Below, in pieces: positions 42,769 to 53,576 of a stretch of DNA of 64,000 nucleotides; positions within the stretch are counted from its first letter, which is position 1, and the number at the start of each line of letters is the position of its first letter. The DNA comes from Helianthus annuus (lineage: Eukaryota > Streptophyta > Magnoliopsida > Asterales > Asteraceae). The notes below the pieces were generated by a model. That model had not been told where the DNA came from. It did not search any database and saw only the letters and a program-made list of their open reading frames with translations. Position numbers and translations under genes: made by a program. The stretch lies in the NCBI RefSeq assembly GCF_002127325.2, contig NC_035443.2, positions 117,120,646 to 117,184,645 on the forward strand, written 5' to 3'.

Positions 42769-43032
42769 CCGCCGGGATCTAACGGTTCTGTTTTCAGCAA
42801 CTGAATCTTGGGCACGGGGGCGTGTTGAGTGGACACGGCCCCGTGTTCAGCTTACTGTCTGACTTAAAACAGGATTGCCAGTTCCAATGATTGAGCACGG
42901 GGTGTGTTCAGCGGGCACGGCCCCGTGTTGAGCTCTGCAGAAGCTGAAAAACTAAGAAAAAATCCTAAAAAATTAAAGAAAAATAAAAATATGATTAGGC
43001 CGTTGATTCCTAACTTTCTTAAAATCCTTGTG

Positions 43033-43050
43033 TCCCCGGCAACGGCGCCA
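43033..43050 (-). promoter_or_regulatory. LARD-D primer binding site, tRNA-Asp
   Basis: The minus strand reads TGGCGCCGTTGCCGGGGA, an 18-base perfect complement of the plant tRNA-Asp 3' end, six bases inside the LTR. Typical of Athila-group elements. Confidence 0.93.
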
Positions 43051-43056
43051 AAAACT

Positions 43057-44744
43057 TGATGTGCGTGAAGTGTGTTATATTTTAGATATATATTTAAGCC
43101 CTTTTTACACTTTTAGCCAAGTTTTAAATTTATAAAACACGATATTCACTAACACTAAACACACATATGGGCAAGTGCACCCATCGTGGACGTAGTATAG
43201 TGTTGGTAAGATACCGAGGTCGTCCAAGGACACAAGAGCTTTTAGTACCGGTTTATCCTCAACGTCCAATCAAATCAAAAAGGTTAGAGAAATGTTTTAA
43301 ACTAATAAAAACTAACTAAATGCTGAAAATAAAAATAAAATAAAAACAGATAGACAAGATGAATCACTTGGATCCGACACATGTATTAGTATAACCTTTG
43401 ATTATTTTCGCACTTTTGCACTTGTTTAAGAGATTATCTTAGTTATTGTAGTAGGCCCCTCTTTTGAAGGCGACGTTACCCTCAACCCAGTAGTTTGAGT
43501 CAGCAAGGATACAATCCTAAAGGGTCGGATTATTGAAAGATAATGAATTAAGTTATTAATGCGAATTGTGGTAGGCCCCGCTTTTGGCGGTGACGTTACC
43601 CTCGGCTAAGTAGTCTGAGTCAGCAGGGATACAGTCCTAAATAGCCGGGTCATAGTATTAATAGTAGTTAACTTATGAGGGGGTCAAAGAGTTTGGATCC
43701 CCGCCATCCAATACCTATGGGCATTGAAGGAGATCCTACTAAATTTGACCCAGGTCCCAAGCAGGACCTCTAAACGCTGAACAAGGGCAAGACCCTTACC
43801 AAACCGTTCCCTTAACCCCCGACCAGGTAGCCAACATACCTCCATATAGACCGTGGAGATATGAATGGTGAAAATCTTTTATTTTATATAGACAGTAAAA
43901 TAATGCCAAGACACCACGGACAAACGATAAGGAAAGATCACCTTCAACATAAGTAACTAGTTATTAAAGTCATTAATACAAAACCAAATAAAAAGTGCAA
44001 AAGATTAAAAATAAAAAAGTATTATACTAAACACTTGTCTTCAGCAAGTGATGTAAGAGACTTAGGCAAACATGGCCTTGATTGTCAAGAACTCTTACTA
44101 TCAATCTTGGATCCCGAGACGACTCACACACTCTACGATGGACAATGGATGATGGTGGTGGATGATGGTGTTATGGTGGTGGTGGGTGGTGGATGAAGTG
44201 TGAGAGAGGTGGTGTGCCAAGGGATGAGAGAGAATGAAGCCAAGCTCCTCTATTTATAGGCTGAACAGAAGGCTGGACACGGCCCCGTGTCCGCTGGACA
44301 CGGCCCCGTGCCCGTCTGACACTCTCTCTCTTCATTAATTGTAATTGCGAATTACAATTAATGCGCCTGCTGTACTTTCACCACGCCCCCGTGCCCGCTG
44401 GACACGGCCCCGTGGTGGGCAATGGAAGCTTCTACTGGTTTGTCTTTTCTGCTGCTTCCTGGGCACGCCCCCGTGTTCGCTGGACACGGGGCGTGTTCAG
44501 ACTCTGTTTCTTCTCCTTTGCCTTGGGAGGTGCCGTTGAGGGTCCGGGCAGTCTACTTTTATTCCTTTTCTTGTATTTATGCTAGAATTAGTTGTCTTTT
44601 TGCTTCTTTTGTGATTTTGAGCTCATTTAATCCTGAAAATGCAAAAGGAAGACAAAAACACTCTTTTTCCAACATTAGTACTTAAAAAGGGTTAGTTTTA
44701 TGCCTTAATTGATGTGATTTATATGTTGCATTTTACACACATCA
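43057..44744 (-). repeat. LARD-D 5' LTR (1,688 bp)
   Basis: TGATGTGCG at 43057 to TTTACACACATCA at 44744. The TATA box on the minus strand is at 44250-44259. GC hairpins lie upstream of it (44276-44500), so they belong to U3 here, whereas interior copies are transcribed. Confidence 0.94.
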
Positions 44745-45196
44745 CCCCAACTCTTGCAAAAGTCAGTAGTTCTCTTGCTTATAAACTGAGATCCATTGTC
44801 ACAAATGATTTCAGCTGGTACTCCAAACCTGGTCAGGATATTCCTCTTTATGAAGGATACCACTTCTTGATCTCTAACTTGAACAAATGCTTCAGCCTCT
44901 ACCCACTTAGAGAAATAATCAGTCATTGCCAGCATAAAGACTTTTCCTCCTGGAGCTTTTGGCAATTTCCCTACTATGTCCATTCCCCATTTCATGAATG
45001 GCCAAGGGGAAGCTATAGGATATAGTGGTTCAGCTGGTTGATGTAGTATGTCACTGTGCCTTTAACATGCATCACATCTTCGAGCATATTCTGTAGCATC
45101 TTTCCTCATCGTTGGCCAATAGTATCCTGTTCTCAACATCTTTGAGAATAATGACCTGCCCCCAGTATGGTTACCACAATCCCTATCATGTATATC
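44745..45196 (-). pseudogene. Tat-B1 integrase, N-terminal part
   Basis: The minus strand from 45196 shows DCGNHTGGRSLFSKMLRTGYYWPTM (zinc segment, with a stop in place of a residue after CDAC), [16 protein letters not shown] (first catalytic D) and CDNGSQFISKR (second D). LARD-D cuts it after DFCKSWG. Stops at 45197-45199 and near 45064 replace Q and a basic residue. Confidence 0.88.
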
Positions 45197-46030
45197 CTAA
45201 AGTACTTCTTTAGTTTCGGGATCCTCCAAGCACCTTAGATATGGTCCTGCAAGAGATTTCTTATACAAGACATTATTTATAATGGTGAATCGTGATACCT
45301 TCATCCTAAATGCCTTATGATTTTCGTCTTTAGGGATGTGTCCTTTCTTGAGATATCTTATGATTGGAGTCGTCCAGGATTTAGGATTCTCCTCAGGATA
45401 TTCAGCAACAGGATCCTGGATACTTATTACTTTTTTATCCTGAGGATTCGTTGCAGGATACAAGATATGTAGTATTGGTATTTGGGTTCCTTCAGGTATC
45501 CTGACCGATGATCCCAGGTTTTCTAAGGCATCTGCTTCAGCATTATCTTCCCTTGGTACCTGTTCAAGTGTAAAAACATCGAAATATCCTGCTAATTTTT
45601 TGAGAATATTGAGATATTCAATTAACTTCTCACCTTTAACTGCATAGGATCCATTAAAATGATTAGTGATTAATAAGGAGTCAACATATACTTGCAAACT
45701 TTTAATATTCATGTTCTTAGATAATTCTAATCCTGCAATCAAAGCCTCATATTCTGCTTCATTATTAGTGGCAGGAAATTCACATCTAATAGCCTGGGGT
45801 ATTATGTCCCCCTGTGGCGATTTTAGTAGTATACCCAATCCTACTCCTCTAACATTAGAGGCACCATCAGTGTATAATGTCCAGGATCCTGAGGATTCTC
45901 CTAATTGTTGAACTTCTAGGTCTACTTCATCCTGAATATCACTACTGAAATCATCCACAAAGTCAGCTAAAGCCTGAGATTTTATGGCATTTCTAGGTTC
46001 GTACACTAGATCATAGGCACTTAACTTTAC
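45197..46030 (-). pseudogene. Tat-B1 archaeal-type RNase H and linker
   Basis: The frame from 46006 reads SWTLYTDGASNVRGVGLGIL, NNEAEYEALIAGLEL, VYVDSLLITNHFNGSY and VPREDNAEADALENLGSS, the four acidic landmarks of the extra RNase H of Tat elements, then the linker to integrase (NNVLYKKSLAGPYLRCLEDP). Unlike Tat-A1 it keeps one open frame for 269 codons. The stop at 45197 is CAG to TAG. Confidence 0.88.
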
Positions 46031-47443
46031 TTACCATTTAGCCATTCTACCTGACATCTCAGGTTTCCTAAGCACATTTTTAACAGGATAATTGGTTTTA
46101 ACATGAATCCTATGTGTCTTAAAGTAATGTCTAAGCTTAGTTGATGCCATAACTAGGGCTAATATTAACTTTTCTAAATGAAAATATCTAGTTTCAGCAT
46201 CTAATAAACTTTTGCTAGCATAATAAACAGGATACTGATGACCTTCATGATCCTTTACTAGGACAACACTTACTGCATTCCCTGATACTGCAAGATACAG
46301 GGATAATGGTTCACCATCCTCAGGCTTCATTAATAGAGGTGCGGTTGAGAGATACTGCTTCAAATCCTGCAAGGCTGTTTCATGCTTCTCCCCCCATTCA
46401 AATTTCTTATTTTTCTTCAGGATATCATAAAACTCCTTGCATTTTTCCGAGGATCTTGAAATAAATCTGTTTAGTGCTGCCACTCGTTCTGTCAGTCTTT
46501 GAACATCCTTCATGTTAGAAGGTGATTTGATATCCAGGATGGCTCTGATCTGTTCTGGGCTCGCTTCTATCCCTCTTTTAGTCACCATATATCCTAGAAA
46601 CTTTCCTGCCCCTACTCCAAAATGGCACTTAGCAGGATTCAGCTTCATGTTATACTGATCCAGGATATCAAATGCTGCTTCAACATCCTGGAGATGATCC
46701 TCAGCCTTCTTAGATTTTACTACCATGTCATTGATGTACACCTCCATAGTGTCCCCCAGTTTGTCTTTGAACATCATGTTTACCAATCTTTGATACGTTG
46801 CACCTGCATTTTTCAAACCAAAAGGCATAGCAGTGTAACAATAAATACCTGTTGGTGTCATGAAGGCGGTATCCTCCTGATCTGAAGGTTCCATCTGGAT
46901 CTGCTGAAATCCTGAGGATGCATCCATGAAGGTTAACATTTCATGGCCGGCAGTAGCATCTACCATTGAGTCAATATGAGGAAGAGGAAATGGGTCTTTT
47001 GGACAAGCCTTGTTTAAGTCTGTGTAATCTACACAAACTCTCTATTTCCCGTTTTTCTTCTGTACCACCACTACATTTGCTAGCCACCTTGGAAACTTGA
47101 CCTCTCTGATCATTTTCGACTTCAACAATCTGTCTACTTCATCCTGAATAATTGCATTTCGTTCTGGAGCAAATTTCCTTCTTTTCTGTTGGACAGGCTT
47201 AAATGACCTGTCAATACCAAGCTTGTGTGTTATAACATCCTTGGAAATACCTGTCATATCCTCGTGCTTCCACGCGAATGTTGACATCCTGCATTTCAAA
47301 AAGTTAGTCAATTGGTCCTCAATATCCTGAGGGATATTGGTTCCCACGAGCACCGAGATATCCGGATTATCCTGATCCAGGATAATTTTCTTTACATCCT
47401 GCTCTGAAGCCTCCGCAATATCCTGGGCCCGTATCTTTAATTG
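46031..47443 (-). pseudogene. Tat-B1 RT and RNase H (nonsense codons, altered active site)
   Basis: RT begins near 47353 (LVGTNIPQDIEDQLTNFLK). TAG near 47040 replaces Trp in KKNGKWRVCVDYTDLNK. The palm domain follows (MPFGLKNAGATYQRLVN). The catalytic box reads EVYINDMVVKS: the first D of YxDD is N, where Tat-B2 has YIDD. RNase H words: LSLYLAVSGNAVSVVLVKD, YASKSLLDAE and KNVLRKPEMSGRMAKW, ended by TAA at 46031 (Ser TCA in Tat-B2). The enzyme would be inactive on two counts. Confidence 0.9.
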
Positions 47444-47446
47444 TTA
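47438..47446 (-). promoter_or_regulatory. Candidate readthrough stop between protease and RT (Tat-B1)
   Basis: The minus strand reads GCA-TAA-CAA-TTA-AAG in the protease frame, and RT continues in the same frame. It matches TAG-CAA-TTA at the same place in Tat-B2. Confidence 0.55.
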
Positions 47447-49842
47447 TGCTGCATTAGGCTTGGTAGAGGATTTCATGGAGGATGAGTAGCAGTCCTTTGC
47501 CTCTTGCTGGTAACTATCCACTTTGACAACTCCCCAGGGTGTAGGGATCTTGATGCACTGATGATAAGTCGACGGCACGGCTTTCATATCATGGATCCAG
47601 GGCCTGCCCAATATGATATTGTAGCAGGATAAGGAGTCCATTACACAGAAGCGCTGTATTGAATTGACCCCTTCAACATATACTGGTAATTTAATCTCTC
47701 CCACAGTATTCCTAGCTTCTCCACTAAAGCCAACGAGTACAGTGGACTTTGAAGTGATATCCATTGGAGATAAATTCATCCTTTTCAACGTCTTTAGTTG
47801 AATTATGTTGACAGAGCTTCCATTGTCCACCAATATCCCGCGTACAAAATGGTTAGCCACATATAATGTTATTACCAGAGCATCATGGTGAGGATCCTGG
47901 ACAGTATCCCTGTCATCACTATCAAAAGTGATCACTTTATCAGCTGTGAGGGTCGTCATCGTGGTCGGTCTTTCCCCTCATTCGGCTTTAGCTTCCTTTG
48001 CATGTCTCTTGGCCGCAGAATATGAAGTCCCGCAAATGTCGGATCCACCAGAAATAAAGTTAATTATCTTGGCATCCGTAGGAGGTGATGCTGCTCGTTT
48101 AGGATCCTTCTCAGTATCCTGACCCTTGTTTTTCTTTCTTCCCAGGAGATCCTTCAGATAACCTTTTGCTCAGGAGATAGCTTATTTCCTTCCTCAGAGC
48201 AATGCAATCCTCTGTAATATGTCCAAAATCTTCATGGAAGGCACACCATTTGGATTATCCTTCCAATCAGCCTTTTGTTGATTCTTCCGAGGCCACCTGG
48301 CTTTGTCTCCTAAACCCTGCATAGCGTACATTAGTTCAGGTATATTAACAGAAAAACAATATTCAGATAACTCAAGATACTCCTCAGGATCCTCGTCTTC
48401 AACAGCATTCACTTTCTTGTTATCATTTCTACCATACGACTTAGAGCGGTATGGTTTGTATGAGGATTCTGACTTCCTATTAGTTGATTCATATGTTGTG
48501 GATGCATTCATCCTCTCTTGCATTTTCTTATCATCTTCCAGCCTGATATATCTCAAAGCCCTATTCCGAGCTTCATCTAAGTTCCTGCAAGGATTCATCA
48601 CAAGATCTTGATGAAATTTGGAATCTTTTTGCAGTCCCATCTTGAATGCTTGTACTGCCGTGGCAACATCAAGGTTCGGGATATCCAGGGATTCTCTACT
48701 AAATTTGTTAACATAGTCCCACAGGGATTCTTGAGGTCCCTGTGTTATCCTGTAAAGATCACTTGTTAGTTTCTCAAAGCTTCTGCTACAAGAAAATTAA
48801 CTGACAAACAAATTAACTAAATGAGAAAATGATGTAATTGAATAAGGTGGAACATTTAAAAGCCATTTTAAGGCCGATCCTGTTAAAGTTGAACCGAAGC
48901 CTTTGCGTAAGCATGCTTCCTTAAGTTCTGGTAAGATTGGATTTGTTTCCATCCTTTCCTTATACTGGGCAATATGCTCCTCAGGATCTGTCGTCCCATC
49001 ATACAACTTTATGCTGGGAGTCTGGAATCTTTTTGGAATTTCAGCATCACAAACTGGATGAGCAAATCGGGATATCCTGTGACTATCCTGGGATACTTTT
49101 GGTATAGGCTGCACTACTCCAGGAACACTTGATATCATATCCTTCAACTTTTGAAGCTCTCTAGTTATCGCTGATGTCACACCTATATCCTGCAATGATC
49201 CACGATTATTAGTAACAAGGATACTGGTGTTAACAGATAAGTTACCATTTTGGCGATTCTAGCCATATCCTGGAGCGTATCCTGGAGCATATCCTGGATC
49301 CCTCACAGTCGACATTCTAGCCGTTAAGGGTATCTCCAGAATATTGCTCTGAGAACGACTCGGTATGATATTGCCCTGATTATCCTCAGTATATACTGCT
49401 GAACTAAAGTTCAACATCCTGGCCTGCAGATGGGTATCAGTATCCTCAGCAGGTCTCTTGGAGTTGGACTTCAAGAGTTGTATTTCCTTCATTATGACTT
49501 AGTTAGTCTCCTGTTGTTTCTTCATTTGATCCTGTATATTACCAAACAAAGTTAAAATTTCATCATTAGAAACCATAACAAGAGTTCTCCCTGGAACACC
49601 AGATCTGTTGACATTCTGAGCGGGAGGAGTGTCTCGGGATATTTGGCTTTCATTTCTCTTTAAGGAGCTTGAACTTGTGGAGGAGGAGGAAGCACCAAAC
49701 CAGTTGTTGCAGAGGTTGTGGTAGGCATGGTTGAAGAGCTCATGTTTGATTTTGAGATCATTGAAAATAGTTGTGCAAAAAGTTTCGAAAAAAGAAAACC
49801 AAGTAACGATTTTAGCAAGGTTTTTAGCAAGAATAACACCAC
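47444..49842 (-). pseudogene. Tat-B1 gag and protease (broken)
   Basis: Gag starts near 49767 (MISKSNMSSSTMPTTTS), with a Pro-rich end VLPPPPQVQAP and a stop at 49660. Later parts: KEIQLLKSNSKRP, capsid words LYDGTTDPEEHIAQYKERME and GSALKWLLNVPPYS. TAG at 49259 and TAA at 48797 (both after Gln or Lys changes) and a 1-base loss near 48253, before the CX2HX4HX4C knuckle, break the frame. Protease is intact from 47959: ILVDNGSSVNIIQL (active-site D-N-G-S) to GRPWIHDMKAVPSTYHQC, ending at the TAA of 47444. Confidence 0.88.
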
Positions 49843-49844
49843 TT

Positions 49845-49862
49845 ACCCCACGGTGGGCGCCA
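49845..49862 (-). promoter_or_regulatory. Tat-B1 primer binding site, tRNA-Lys
   Basis: The minus strand reads TGGCGCCCACCGTGGGGT, three bases from the LTR edge. The last base differs from the Tat-B2 site. Confidence 0.9.
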
Positions 49863-49865
49863 AAT

Positions 49866-50780
49866 TGTTTTGGTCAAAAATTACTGAAGCAATTTAGTGA
49901 TCAAATTAGTTAAGTGAGGTAGTGTGCTAAAAAATGTGTTGAAAATATGCTGATTAAGTCGTTTGTTAAAAACAGTTTTCAGGATACAACTTAGGATATT
50001 GAGCTGTATCTACGATCAAACTATGAGAAAAAAGTAAAGGGGATGACACGAGATATACGAGGAAAGCCCTTGATCAATCTAGATCTCCGGCATAAAACCT
50101 CGGGAGCTGACAATCGTCGGCTGCCTTGTTCTTCTTATTCCTTGAATAACCAGGATACAGTGTAGGATATGGCTCAGATCAATGCTAAGTGGTACAACGA
50201 TTACAAGTGTTGAGTGTTTGTGCGTAATAGAAAGAAAAAAGAAGTGTGAGTTCGAGAGTAGAGAGTGAAGTGTGTGTTCCTATTGATCTGGCCTTCTATT
50301 TATAGTTACAAATAACAAACTAACTCTCCTATTATTCCGGGATGCTGGGAATATTCCATTCTGAACGTTGGGGGCCTGTTTTTACTTGTTTTCCACGTGC
50401 CTATTAACTATAAAACCGGGTCTTCAGCTCACATAACCGTTACAACGTTAATAACATTGACCAGCATCCGAAATTCTTGCGGAATATGCCTTTCTTCTAT
50501 TCTGACCGTTACAAGAGCTATTCTTCCGCCATCAACGTCTTTATCCTGACCAATTTGAGCGGGTCTTCAGGATGACTTGGTCCTTATGAACGTTAGTCCC
50601 TTGTAACCAACATTTTACAAGCCAATCGTTAGTAATAGTCAGGATACTGCCTCAGGATGTTACCAATATCCTGACCTCGTATCCTGATACGATATCCTGA
50701 TCCGATATCCTGATCATATACAACTAATAAAAAATAAAGATACAAAGTCAGGATATGGGCTCAAAATTTCACCCATAACA
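49866..50780 (-). repeat. Tat-B1 5' LTR (915 bp)
   Basis: TGTTTTGGTC at 49866 to CCCATAACA at 50780 on the plus strand. TATA box on the minus strand at 50296-50305 (CTATAAATAG). Followed by the target duplication CTACT and the rest of the Tat-B2 LTR. Confidence 0.94.
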
Positions 50781-51149
50781 CTACTAGCAACCACTACACA
50801 CAAACACTTGTACTCAAATCTCATTGTAACACTTAGCGATCCGATCAATATCCTGCACTGTATCCTGACGCTTGAAGTAATAGAAGAACAAGGCAGCTGC
50901 GATTGTCAGCTCCCGAGGTTTTATGCCGGCGATCTAGATTGATCAAGGGCTTTCCTCGTACATCTCGTGTCACTCTTTACATTTTTGCTCATTGTTTGAT
51001 CATAGATATAGCTCTATATCCTGAGCCGTATCCTGAAACTATTTTTACAAACAACTTAATTAACATATTTTCGAACACATTCTCTTAGCACACTACCTCA
51101 CTTAACTAATTTGATCACTTAATTGGTTCGGTAATTTTTGACCAAAACA
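50781..51149 (+). repeat. Tat-B2 5' LTR, second part
   Basis: Starts with the duplicated CTACT and ends CCAAAACA. It is homologous to the 3' half of the Tat-B1 LTR in opposite orientation, including CCCGAGGTTTTATGCCGGCG near 50910. Confidence 0.9.
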
Positions 51150-51152
51150 ATT

Positions 51153-51170
51153 TGGCGCCCACCGTGGGGC
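51153..51170 (+). promoter_or_regulatory. Tat-B2 primer binding site, tRNA-Lys
   Basis: TGGCGCCCACCGTGGGGC, a perfect 18-base complement of the plant tRNA-Lys(CTT) 3' end, three bases after the LTR. Confidence 0.92.
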
Positions 51171-51253
51171 AAGTGGTGCTCTCTTTACTAAAAATCTTTG
51201 TGAAATCGTTAATCGATTTTCTGTTTTCAAAACTTTTTGCCACATTGTTTACA

Positions 51254-53570
51254 ATGGCCTCAAGATCAAACATGAGCTCTTCTACTGTGTCTGCTACAAC
51301 TTCTGCAACAGTTGGTTCGGTGCCTCCTCCACCTTCACAAGTTCAGACTTTTTAGAGGAGAAATGAAAGCCACACACCGAGAGAAATTCCTGCTGCTCAG
51401 AATGTTTCTAGATCCGGAAATTCAGGGAGAACCCATATCCTTGCTTCTAATAACGAAATTCTGTCTTTGTTTGGTAGTATACAGGAACAAATAAAGAGGC
51501 AGCAAGAAACTAACCAGACGATCATGAAGGATATACAACTCTTGAAGTCAAACTCCAGGAAACCTGTGGAGGATACAACTACTCCTCTATAGCCCAGGAT
51601 GCTAATCTTTAGTTCATCAACATTTACCGAGGATAATCAAGGCAACATGATACTGAGTCAGTCCCTGAGCAACATGCTGGAGATACCATCATCCGCCAGG
51701 ATATCGACCATGAGAGATCCAGGATATGGCCCAGGATATGGTCCAGGATATGGCAAAAGCCGACATGCTGGTAACATGTTTGCCAATATCAGTATCCCTG
51801 CTACTAATAATTCTGATTCTTTGCAGGATATAGGTGTAACACCAGTATTGACCAGGGAACTTCAAAAATTGAAGGATATGATATCAAGTGTTCTTGGAGT
51901 AGTGCAGCCTATACCGAAAGTATCCCAGGATAGTCACAGGATATCCCAATTTGCTCATCCAATTTGTGATGCTGAAATTCCAAAAAGATTCCAGACTCCC
52001 AGCATAAAGTTGTATGATGGGACGACATATCCTGAGGAGCATATTCCCCAGTATAGGGAAAGGATGGAAACAAATCCAATCCTACCAGAACTTAAGGACG
52101 CATGCTTATGCAAAGACTTCGGTTCAACTTTAACAGGATCAGCCTTAAAATGGCTTTTAAATGTTCCACCTTATTCAAATACATCATTTTCTCATTCAGT
52201 TAATTTGTTTTTCAGACAATTTTCTTGTAGCAGGAGCTTTGAGAAACTAACAAGTGATCTTTACAGGATAACACAAGGATTACAAAAATCCCTAAGGGAT
52301 TATGTTAACAAATTTAGTAGAGGATCCCTGGATATCCCGAATCTTGATATTGCTACGGCAGTACAAGCGTTCAAAATGGGGTTACGAAAGGATCGTCAAT
52401 TTTATCAGGATCTTGTAATGAATCCTTGCCGGAACTTGGACGAAGCTCGAAACAGGGCCTTGAGATATCAGGCTGGAAGATGACAAGAAAATGCAAGAGA
52501 GGATGAATGCATCCTCAACATATGAATTGACTAACAGGAAGTCAGAATCCTCATACAAACCATATCGTTCTAAGCCATATGGCAGGAATGACAGCAAGAA
52601 AGTGAATGTTGTTGAAGATGAGGATCCTGAGGAGTATCCTGAATTGTCGGGATATTGTTTTTCTGTTAATATACCTGAACTAATGTTTGCTATGCAGGGT
52701 TTGGGAGATAAAGCCAGGTGGCCTCAAAAGAATCAACAAAAGGCTGATTGGAAGGATAAGTCCAAATGGTGTGCCTTCCATGAAGATTTCGGGCATGTTA
52801 CTGAGGATTGCATTGCTCTGAGGAAAGAAATAAGTTATCTCTTGAGCAAGGGATATCTAAAAGATCTCCTGGGAAGAAAGAAAAACAAGGGTCAGGATGC
52901 TGAGAAGGATCCTGAACGAGCAGCATCACCTCCTATGGATGCCAAGATAATTAACTTTATTTCAGGAGGATCCGGCATTTGTGAAACTTCATATTCTGCG
53001 GCCAAGAGACATGCAAAGGAGGCTAAAGCCGAAAGAGGGGAAAGACCAACCAGGATGACAACCCTCACAGCTGACAAAGTGATCACTTTTGATAGTGATG
53101 ACAGGGATACTGTCCAGGATCCTCACCATGATGCTCTATTAATAATGTTATATGTGGCTAACCATTTTGTACGCAGGATATTGGTTGATAATGGCAACTC
53201 AGTCAATATAATCCAACTAGAGACTCTGAAGAGAATGAATGTATCTCCGATGGATATCACTTCAAAGTCCACCGTGCTTGTTGGGTTCAGTGGAGAGGCT
53301 AGGAACACAGTGGGAAAGATAAAGTTACCAGTATATGTTGAAGGAGTCAACTCGATACAACATTTCTGTGTGATGGATTCTCTATCCTGCTATAACATCA
53401 TACTGAGAAGACCATGGATTCATGATATGAAGGCTACGCCATCAACATATCACCAATGCATCAAGATCCCTACCCGTTGGGGAGTTGTCAAAGTCGATAG
53501 TGATCAGCAGGAGGCGAAAGAATGTTACTCATCCTCGATGAAATCCTCGACCAAGCCTAGTGCAGCATAG
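51254..53570 (+). pseudogene. Tat-B2 gag and protease (broken)
   Basis: ATG at 51254 (MASRSNMSSSTVSATTSAT) matches the Tat-B1 start; the frame is open further upstream but that lies in leader. TAG at 51353 and TAG at 51590 interrupt the N-terminal part. From 51599 the capsid region is open (LYDGTTYPEEHIPQYRERM, GSALKWLLNVPPYS). A 2-base loss near 52470 (ALRY-RLEDD) shifts the frame; the next frame runs from 52491 through the knuckle CAFHEDFGHVTEDC, linker and protease (ILVDNGNSVNIIQL; N in place of the usual second S) to GRPWIHD-type block and the TAG at 53568. It belongs to the same gag type as Tat-A. Confidence 0.9.
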
Positions 53571-53576
53571 CAATTA
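53568..53576 (+). promoter_or_regulatory. Candidate readthrough stop between protease and RT (Tat-B2)
   Basis: GCA-TAG-CAA-TTA-AAG in the protease frame. TAG-CAA-TTA is identical to the leaky stop of tobacco mosaic virus replicase. Pol continues in the same frame. Confidence 0.6.

Larger units (their letters stand above)
40515..42930. repeat. Paired GC-rich hairpins across LARD-D interior
   Basis: Inverted repeats of the type GGACACGGCCCCGTGTCC or GGACACGGGGGCGTGTCC occur in twos, 3-4 bases apart: 40529/40550, 40609/40630, 40682/40703, 41523/41545, 41928/41949, 42030/42050, 42809/42831 and 42893/42914. More pairs lie in both LTRs (38633/38655, 38740/38758, 38820/38840 and the matching places at 44276-44500). 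One pair (40529-40566) is enclosed by GTTACTGGCA (40515) and TGCCAGTAAC (40571). Confidence 0.9.
37416..44744 (-). mobile_element. LARD-D: Athila-like non-autonomous LTR element with two unknown ORFs
   Basis: A complete 7,329-bp element with LTRs 37416-39102 and 43057-44744, target duplication CCCCA (37411-37415 and 44745-44749) and an 18-base match to the tRNA-Asp primer. I count seven substitutions and one indel between the LTRs (about 0.4 %), the youngest event in the window. The minus-strand interior has no protease, RT, RNase H or integrase. It carries two ORFs (42172-42768 and 41033-41476) and at least ten GGACACGG/CCGTGTCC hairpin pairs. Primer type, polypurine wording and a CX2CGGXHX4C knuckle point to descent from an Athila-type element. 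Confidence 0.92.
23401..50780 (-). mobile_element. Tat-B1: Tat-lineage gypsy element with two nested insertions
   Basis: A minus-strand element with two 915-bp LTRs (23401-24315 and 49866-50780) and target duplication CTACT (23396-23400 and 50781-50785). It lies inside the 5' LTR of a sister copy, Tat-B2. Removing the CACTA element and LARD-D leaves about 9.3 kb. I count about 17 substitutions between LTRs (near 1.9 %). Gag, RT, RNase H and integrase all carry nonsense codons, mostly from C to T or G to A changes as expected for methylated repeats, and the RT active site is altered. Confidence 0.93.
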
